A program made the position numbers and the translations under genes. The notes beneath the pieces were generated by a model that worked only from the letters and a program-made list of their open reading frames with translations, ran no database searches and had not been told where the DNA came from. A stretch of DNA of 64,000 nt from Sipunculus nudus (Eukaryota > Annelida > Sipuncula > Golfingiida > Sipunculidae), in contig CM049311.1 of NCBI GenBank assembly GCA_026874595.1, positions 44,455,676 to 44,519,675 of the forward strand, read 5' to 3'. Every line of letters starts with the position of its first letter. The first letter of the stretch is position 1. Positions 56,844 to 64,000 of this stretch are shown one piece after another.

Positions 56844-58020
56844 GGGGGGGGGGGGGGGGCGCTTATTATGGGAGGGGGGCTTATTACGTTGAATACGGTA
56901 TCTCTATAGTTCAGCTTGAACAAAAGTGAGCTGAGCTAAAAACACTGTTAAAATTTTCAAAACACAGGTGATACCACCTAACTGAATTTGCAGGGCACTT
57001 GACCCAACATACATATTTGTACAAAATTTTGCCAAAATCCAGCCTGCCACTGCTGAGAAAAGCTGTTAAGACACAGACAACTTACACTGTGCTATGCCTA
57101 CAGCTCAAATGTGATATGCATACGGATGGTAAAATATATTTGAATGAAGCAAATAATTCACTATTTTACTACTTATAGCAAATTATACAAATTATTACAA
57201 ATTTGAAATCTGGCCTTTCAAGGTGATCATAACTGCATTTTTTAATTATAGCTAACCCATATCTGATTTTTTTTCTTCAGATATCCCAAAGACCTGCCTG
57301 GATAACTTTCTAGGCTTGACATTAACAATATTTGGGCTGTTAATGGACAGACAGATCACTGCTATAGCTAAGATGACCCCCAGTTAAAATAAGATAATGA
57401 AATGTGTTGATGAGGCAAATTTCTAATTTTCTACTAAGAGAAAACTTTTTGTCACTGTTTTTGCCTGGTGCAATAAAGTTGTGATATGATTAACATATGT
57501 ATAAATCTTGTCAGGTTTTCAAATTATACCCAACACAGTGGAAGAAGGCTGGGTTGATTTAAACAATCTAAAAATCTGATTCATACTATGAATTTTAAGG
57601 TATGAAAAGCCTCGATGATAACCTATGCATGTATTCTTGAAGTATGTATGATAAAACAGGTATATAGCTTAGGCCATGAAATGGCAGTCATAGTGAAGAA
57701 CTTAGTGAACGACTTTGTTATTTTGTGGCCTTGATAAAGAAATACCTAAATGAAAGAGCACTTGCATGTCTTAACTGTAATTTTGCAAACTCATTTGATC
57801 CTTAGTCAGCCCACCTGTAATAATGAGGGACAGGAGAAAACCATCAGAACCAAAATTTAATGAACATGCAAAATATTTGTATGGTATTAAGGTCATACCA
57901 TATTAGTACCAGTAAAATGCCTGCAAAAACTGATCTCTCATAAAGTGTGCAACCCACTCAAGTAACCTCACAACACAATGAATTGCCAGAAACAAGTATG
58001 AAGAACAAGCAAGCATTTGA
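56844..58020 (+). repeat. Fragmented repeats: poly-G, worn tails, one weak GGTGATACCACC unit
   Basis: A 16-G run at about 56844-56859. A worn tail with AGTGAGCTGAGCTAAAAA lies at 56905-56941. ACAGGTGATACCACCTAACT near 56965 is a decayed palindromic unit. Another worn tail is near 57349-57390. No gene. Confidence 0.55.
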
Positions 58021-61000
58021 AAAACAAGGGACCCATGGATCACTGTGCCCAGCTGAAGTTGACCTTGAAGGTAAAAATCTTATATAATATCAAATGGAGA
58101 TAAAGTATAAGAGGAAGAGGTAATATAGGCCATGGTTGGTTTATATGATTGGTTTTTATTGATGAGCAAAAATTGTTGCAAATAATATTTTGTGACCTGA
58201 CCATGTGTTTCCTAATGTTGAAACTGAAGGATGTGAGCAGTTTGTGAACAAATGATCTGTACTACTACCATGATCATTAGTTGGCTTTTTGATTAACTGT
58301 TGACATTTCAGTAGTTTACACATTTGTTCAATTGCATCTATTTTTTTGTATAATATATATTATTAAATATTTATGTTTTTTTTTATGAAATGTATACAGT
58401 TGAAATATAACTAATAAACAAAATAAAACAGGGCAAACAAAGCCTGATCTCAAATTCTGCTGAGGCAGGAAAATAATAAACAAATGTTTGTATTAAATCC
58501 TTATTTTTTTATCACATCATTTTTTTAAATTTAAGTTATATTTCTATACATTTTAATTAAAACATTTATATCTGAATATAAAAGTTAATTCATAATTCTC
58601 AACTGCATCATCATAAATCTCAATCTTGTCAGATAATACCACATCATGCATACAAATGTTTATTTTTTTTTACCACAAAAATATATCTTTTAAATCTGCA
58701 AAACAATAAATATCTAAAAATAATAATTGATTTAGATTTCACAATTTTTAATTGTGCCTTTAATTATCCATAATGTGTTTCATATTTTATAAATTTAAGC
58801 ATACTGATAGGTTCAATTATATTTTTTAAAATCATTTAAAAGAAAATTGATTTCTTTAGACATGCTACATTACACAACATTGCATCTTCTGGATTACACC
58901 TTCAATTACTTCAAGGAAAGTTTTTGCATATCGGAGTGGAAACAGCATTACAATTAAGGAGATACAGTGAAAACAATAACAATTACTGCATAACACTTGG
59001 TGGATTGGGTTTGGGGGGGGGGGGGGTGATTGGGGTGGTGATATGAGAATAACTGTACACCTGTCACAGCAGGGGATCTACCCTAGTGACTGTAACAAAT
59101 CAGAAACCCTGGCATAGCTGACTTCTAGTGACCTGGAGTGGGACCCTGCATCTGTAATCTGTAATCAAAGCAAATGACTACAATAGAGCCTAAAAAAATC
59201 AACAACTAGCTTAATTTTCAAGCTTTTATTTTCAAATTTCAGATTTAAACAAATTAAATATTTATGTTTACATGCTGTGAAATGGTACTTACAGGAAAAA
59301 AACGTGCCATGGTCAAAGTTTTAAGGTTTTAAGGCAAAATTTAAGGTACTGATTTTATTTTTATGCTAATAACTTAAAAAATTTACAAAATTCAGATCTA
59401 CTTTTAGGTAATCAATTGAATCTTAATTAACCCTTTACTGTTTCTATTTGGTTGACAAAAAACACCCCCCTTACTGTCCAGATTAATTTTAAGTTTCTCA
59501 CACTTTGAATTTTGACACACTGTACATTAATGTTATGACTGATAACTTTATCAGTTTTTGGTGTATCCTTATAAAATTTTCAACACATTTTACAGGGACA
59601 CCAAGCAAGAGGTTAATGACTTAATCAATCATAAATTTCACATATATCTAATAATAAAGCTAGGTAAATCAGGTAAATTCAGGTAAGTTTAGTGTCTTTG
59701 TTGTTTTAGCATATTTGTACATGAATGTCTGCAGTATATCCCAGTGAAGACATTGTAGAATTTAGGACCAATAAGGGAATTATCGTACCCCGGTACAAGG
59801 TGTATTGTCATGGAAGATCTATGTAAAACAGGTTAATGAAATATGATTAAGATTATTAATCTTATGTAGGTGTGGAGTGCTGAAATAAATTAGACAAAAC
59901 CATATATATGATTTGTTCCCAGAAATGTATAAGAATAATAATTGTATATTTAACATGAAATATTATGTTGATTTCAAATAAGGATCAAATTGCCACATCC
60001 CACCAGTTCAGGTATGGAAAACTAATTAAGACCAGGTGAACTTCAAAGAAAAGTGAAAAAAATATATTCACAATTTACTCATCAAATATGTATAAAATCC
60101 AATGGAAATCGCCAAAAGTCTGACAGAATGGTAAAATCAAACATTTCTACATGTTCTTCCCCCTTTATAATGTTTACTTGGATCGTTTTGGTACTCCCGG
60201 TAAAGCGTATATGACTTTATCACTTTTATGTTGCCCGTGACAGAAAATACAGGGAAATCCGTGTTGCATTGCATTATGGTTATCCAGTGTCAAAACGATG
60301 TCAGACATCTTTTTTATCTTAAGACATAAGCAAATATTCTCGAATTTGAGTAACTAAAGTTTATTGAACATTATTTTATATTTATTTTGTTCAAAACATG
60401 TACTGAAAGTTGTCAAAGCACAATGTCTATCGAGCGGCAAGTCCGACGGCCGCCATCTTGAAAACTGATGACATCGCTCCTCCTTCATAACAAGCAACAT
60501 AAACATAGAAAATGTCTTAAGGAATGAGAAATATTCACATTTTAAGTCCAAAATGATAATAATTTAGATAGCTACCAATCTTTTGTGGAAGTTTGGTATG
60601 GTTTATTGTCATAACAACGTGGCACGGTCAGCTGAAACGTCGCGTTTGTTGACATCCTGAGTGTCAATTGCTGACGCCATTCAACCAATCGGCTTTCCAA
60701 CAGAGTCTAATTTAGAATTTTATGAATATTTATGAGGATTTCCAAGGTGAATGAATAAATAATTATCAACTTTACGGTAGGGGTGTCCTGGAACTGTATA
60801 GAACCGAAATTAATCGTGTCAGAAGTTAAATTTACCTCCAAGACCGAGCTAAAACCGGGAGTTCTTAGTGTCCCACCTGAGTGCTTGTGGTGCTTTACGA
60901 ATAGATGAGGGGATGTCACGTGACGGGGCTTATAGTGCAATGTCAATTGTTAAAGAGTTAAACATAGTTATATACTTGGGAAAAGAGACTCTGGTTTCAA

Positions 61001-61383
61001 TATTTTCCATGTTAAATGAGTAAATATTTTTCCTGATTTTTTACAAAGTCCATTATGTTTGGGCTCGTAACTTAAAGAATTTATTCTTAACAGACTTAAT
61101 TTCTGGCATGTACATAGGAACTATATAGAGGAATATTTATGGTAAATATGAGGAAAAACAGATGAGTCCGTAATTTCTCAAAGGAACGAAGTCGCAAAGG
61201 CCCATTTTTTCGGCTTGGTAGGAGATCTTAGGGACATCTTACATTATGCTGAATTTTGGATTCCTAGGTCTTACGGTTTCAAAACGTGCCACATCTATGG
61301 ACGGACGGACGGACAGACAGACGGACGGACAACGGACAATGGACCACGACTATAGCTCAGATGACTTTTAGTCAGCTGAGCTA
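58021..61383 (+). repeat. RGAC-tail dispersed repeat split by a piggyBac-like element
   Basis: Head ACAAGGGACCCATGGATCAC at 58023; tail with CTTACGGTTTCAAAACGTGC, ACGG/AGAC tract (61296-61330) and the stem-loop ending AGTCAGCTGAGCTAA at 61383. The middle is interrupted at a TTAA by 59431-60957. A 14-G run lies at 59013-59026. Without the insert the copy is about 1.8 kb. Confidence 0.8.
59431..60957. mobile_element. Non-autonomous piggyBac-like element at TTAA
   Basis: Flanked on both sides by TTAA (59427-59430 and 60958-60961). Ends are CCCTTTACTG and, reverse-complemented on the right, CTCTTTAACA, which match at 7 of 10 positions. Removing it and one TTAA rejoins GAATCTTAATTAA to ACATAGTTATAT, matching GAATCTTGATTAAATAAAGT in other copies, so the empty site is known. 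The interior is non-repetitive, with a GCCGCCATCTTG patch near 60450, and no transposase frame. Confidence 0.85.
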
Positions 61384-61547
61384 ATGACTGAAAGTGAACA
61401 TAAAAAGTACCATGCTTAAACCATCATTGCCATAAAGAAAGGAAACAAAAGAGGGTGTGAGCATGAACCAAATCAGGGTTGCACTAGAGAAGTCCTTTGC
61501 TGGGTGAATGGTGACACCACAGTCCAAGCAGGGATGCAAGTAATTAC
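61384..61547. other. Flank of MYPT exon B
   Basis: On the minus strand this follows the TAG of exon B and begins GTAATTACTTG, a possible splice donor. Nothing else seen. Confidence 0.4.
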
Positions 61548-61634
61548 CTATTTGGACAGTTTTGACACAACTCTTGTCAATGCTCTATTTTCCTCTTTTA
61601 ATTTGGCATTTTCTGCTTTTATTTTATCCATTTG
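61548..61634 (-). CDS. PPP1R12A: Myosin phosphatase targeting subunit (MYPT), alternative last exon B: leucine zipper and stop
   Basis: On the minus strand ATTTTTTCAG precedes 29 in-phase codons ending TAG (61550-61548). The peptide is QMDKIKAENAKLKEENRALT then RVVSKLSK. It has the same length, phase and heptad positions (I5, L12, L19, L26) as exon A and is identical at 18 of 28 residues; substitutions are mostly conservative, which argues for a maintained coding exon. It lies upstream of exon A in the direction of transcription. GTAATT immediately follows the stop codon. Alternatives are a recently silenced copy, or the last exon of a paralogous gene. Confidence 0.85.
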   Translation of the reverse strand, partial: QMDKIKAENAKLKEENRALTRVVSKLSK

Positions 61635-62040
61635 CTGAAAAAATATGGCATGAACACAATTATTTCATTTGTAGAACAAGTACTGCATCAACACAAAAAT
61701 GTTTATCTATATAGTGCTTTTTATCATATACTCTAATTCATCATTAAATAAAATGATGGAGATTTCTACAGAAAATGGCATATAACCACCACAACCTCTA
61801 TGTTAGTATTAGGAATTGGTAGTAAAATCATATTTGATGACTGAAAGAAATACAAGGCCTACAGACCTAATGCGAACCTGTGCATTGGGTATACATCAGG
61901 TATAATGCTTTCATGATAACATGATTGACCATCATTTGAAATACTTGATCAGTTTTCAAGAACGTGTGACATGCACATGTACAATGCAATTACTCGACAT
62001 TTTAAACTGAAGTACAAGCACCAATTACACAAACATCACT
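61635..62040. other. Intronic DNA upstream of MYPT exon B
   Basis: No coding exon recognised on the minus strand. 61851-61885 shares AAGGCCTACAG(G/A)CCTAATGC with 18268. Confidence 0.4.
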
Positions 62041-62460
62041 CCTGAAATAGATAGCATAGATTGAACAACACAAAATGATTGTAGGTGGCTCCACCAGTCT
62101 TGTATGCGAGAATGCCATCAAAGATGTATGGGCATGAAAAATTTCAGGCAGATACTTCAAACCACTCTTGAGATATGTGCACAGACGTGTGAAACCCAAA
62201 ACAATTGTAGGTGGCACCACAAGTCTTGTATTCGATAAAGCTATCCCATAAATATGCCCAATTTCAGGATAATATATTAAATCCCTCCTGAGAAATCAGC
62301 AGGGACATACACTGTGCAAAAATCATTGTAGGTGGTGACACCAGTCTTGTGTATAAGAAAGCCATCAAAGATGCATGGACCAGTCAAAATTTAAGGCCAA
62401 TACAACAAATTTCTCTTGAGTCAGGTGCACTGGGCTGACCAAACTCAGCTGAGGCAGGCA
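62041..62460 (+). repeat. GGTGGCGCCACC-family units, decayed
   Basis: Variants GGTGGCTCCACC (62083), GGTGGCACCACA (62211) and GGTGGTGACACC (62333), each followed by AGTCTTGTAT and a GAGA(T/A)AT motif. Spacing is about 120-130 bp. Confidence 0.75.
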
Positions 62461-62670
62461 GTTGCCCCGAATGAACCAGAACAAATTGCCAGCTGCAAGT
62501 TGCACTGAGTGAACTCTTGGCCTGTTGCCTAATCTGATACAGTTGGTAGTCTGACAAAAGCTATAAATAGATACAGACTGAAACTTGGTTTGTTGCCTAA
62601 TCTGAAATAGTTGGCAGTCTGCCATTTTTGTTATAGATACAGACACATTCTTGGCCTGTTGGTAAATCTG
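62461..62670 (+). repeat. 68-bp minisatellite, about 2.3 copies
   Basis: Units start TTGG(C/T)(C/T)TGTTGCCTAATCTG at 62517 and 62585, with a third partial at 62651. A related segment with AACAAATTGCC precedes. The 104-codon minus frame across it is produced by the repeat. Confidence 0.75.
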
Positions 62671-63340
62671 TTTACACATACTGAAATACTTTAGCTACAA
62701 TGCATTTTTCAAAGCTGACATATTCATAAGATTTTTTAAAATCAAAATGGAATAATAACAGATGCCTATTGAAAGCAAAATCAGAATAGAGATATATTTT
62801 ATTCATGGATTTATCTTACACATAAGCTGGAATGGAACCAATTATTTATGTTGCCTGTACAGCTCTGCTTATATACCCAAAGAACTCAGTTTGTTAACAC
62901 AATAAATCTACTAGCTTTGTTTACCAAAGTATCTTACAGTCCTTTTATTGTTAAAGGTCCAATAATTCTGTCAAAATCATTTAAGTAAACTTGAACAAAG
63001 GCCACCTAAGAATCATTAATGTGCAATGTTACATAAGTTGAAACAACAGTTTTGCAGAAGAAGACTATGGCACCCCTCAGTTGAAATAGGCTTACTAATG
63101 GCCATAAGACAATCTTCGGCTTTCTTTGACTCTACCAAAAATCAATGAACCCAAAGTTATTCTTATACAATTTAAAGTACCATACCCTAGGATAATTCTT
63201 GTGAAAAATTGAACCATTCAGCTAAACATTTTCATCATTAAACATTTTTAAGCTAAAAGAGGCTAAAATTACGAGGTTTTCCCCCTGTAAAAAAAACTGA
63301 TCGATGTAGGTGGGACCACAAAAACTGCAATTTCAACTAG
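62671..63340 (+). repeat. Repeat block homologous to 28015-28530
   Basis: Parallel motifs CTGTTTACACATACTGAAA, GCTGACATATTCATAA, TTGTTAAAGGTCCAATAATT and AAACTTGAACAAAGGCCACC (GGCAACC in the other copy). Non-coding. Confidence 0.75.
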
Positions 63341-64000
63341 AATACGGGTAGTTGACATGTGACTACGTGTATCTGCCGAAATCAAGAGTTGGAAGGGTGA
63401 AGTGAGGCATTGATTGAGTAGCAAGGGGATATAGAGTGATGTGTGTTGCATATTAGCATGGATGTCTGCAGCCAAAATATGTATGTAGGTTGCGCCACCT
63501 ACCACAAAACCAGAAAGCTGTCCAAGTTATATACATATGCAAAATTTTAGGCGTTAAAGTCAAACCACTACTTGTATATGAGTGATTTTATCCCACAGCA
63601 GACAAACAGGAGGATACTGTACAAAAATGGTGGCAGATGGCGCCACCAATTTTGTGTATGATTAAGAGCTATGTGAGATCTATACATATGCAAAATGTCA
63701 GGGGGATATGTCAAACCAGTCCTGAAATAAAAGCCTGAATGTCTGCAGCGTAAACATAAATGTAGGTGGTGCCATCTGCCACAAAATAGAGAAAGCTATC
63801 CAAGATGTATAAACACGCAAAATTTTAGGCAGATATGTCAAACCAGGCAAACAGACGGACCCTGTGCAAGAATGGTTGCAGGTGGTGCCACCAGTTTCTT
63901 GTATGAGAAAGGGCTATGTGAGATCTATACACATGCAGAATTTTGGCCCAATCGGTCAAACGGTTCCTGAATTATGAGCTTGGATGTCTGTAGCATAAAC
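63341..64000 (+). repeat. GGTGGCGCCACC-family tandem units, running off the window
   Basis: Opens with AATACGGGTAGTTGACATGT and AGTGAGGCATTGATTGAGTA as at 18440 and 26883. Palindrome variants lie at about 63488, 63636, 63763 and 63880, at intervals of 117-148 bp. Confidence 0.8.

Noticed and set aside
1-64000. tRNA, rRNA or snRNA genes
   Set aside because: No T-arm (GGTTCGAATCC-like) with paired acceptor stem, and no rRNA or snRNA landmark sequence, was found by eye.

Overview
This is a eukaryotic, A+T-rich, intron- and repeat-dominated window from an animal, most likely a marine bivalve or related mollusc. The mollusc call is an inference from the abundant dispersed repeats that end in GGAC/AGAC tracts plus an AGCTGAGCTAAAA hairpin, from the Ty3/gypsy and CR1-like debris, and from the intron/exon style. 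No prokaryotic-type genes, tRNA, rRNA or CRISPR arrays were seen.

Only one host gene can be named. On the minus strand at 50560-50646 and again at 61548-61634 lie two 87-nt exons. Both have the same phase, a consensus 3' splice site and a stop codon, and both encode the C-terminal leucine zipper of the myosin phosphatase targeting subunit (MYPT, PPP1R12 family). They look like duplicated alternative last exons; the rest of the gene would lie beyond base 64000. A weaker two- or three-exon candidate on the plus strand lies at 6663-7423.

Layout. 1-1372: dispersed repeat rich in nuclear-receptor-like half sites. 1381-5677: decayed Ty3/gypsy element (gag, protease, RT, integrase, 3' LTR only) split by a hAT-like insertion. 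5678-8200: hairpin cluster, candidate exons, (TA)n and an antisense gypsy scrap. 9502-10080: LINE ORF1 scrap fused to an RGAC tail. 10706-12395: TGTGTT/AACACA palindrome arrays. 13611-15100: small repeats and a MITE. 16755-32340: nested repeat families, including many units that start with the palindrome GGTGGCGCCACC. 32556-45314: large and tandem duplications of the same families. 45315-50559: mostly non-repetitive DNA downstream of the MYPT exon, with six hairpins sharing one 14-nt loop but carrying different, internally matched 6-bp stems. 50647-61547: the interval between the two MYPT exons, filled with repeats and a piggyBac-like element at a TTAA site. 61635-64000: further GGTGGCGCCACC-family units.

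The two most interesting signals are the duplicated MYPT zipper exons and the six-member covarying hairpin array about 2.4-4.5 kb from the nearer of them. All coordinates, splice sites and pairings were read by eye; no search, alignment or folding program was run.
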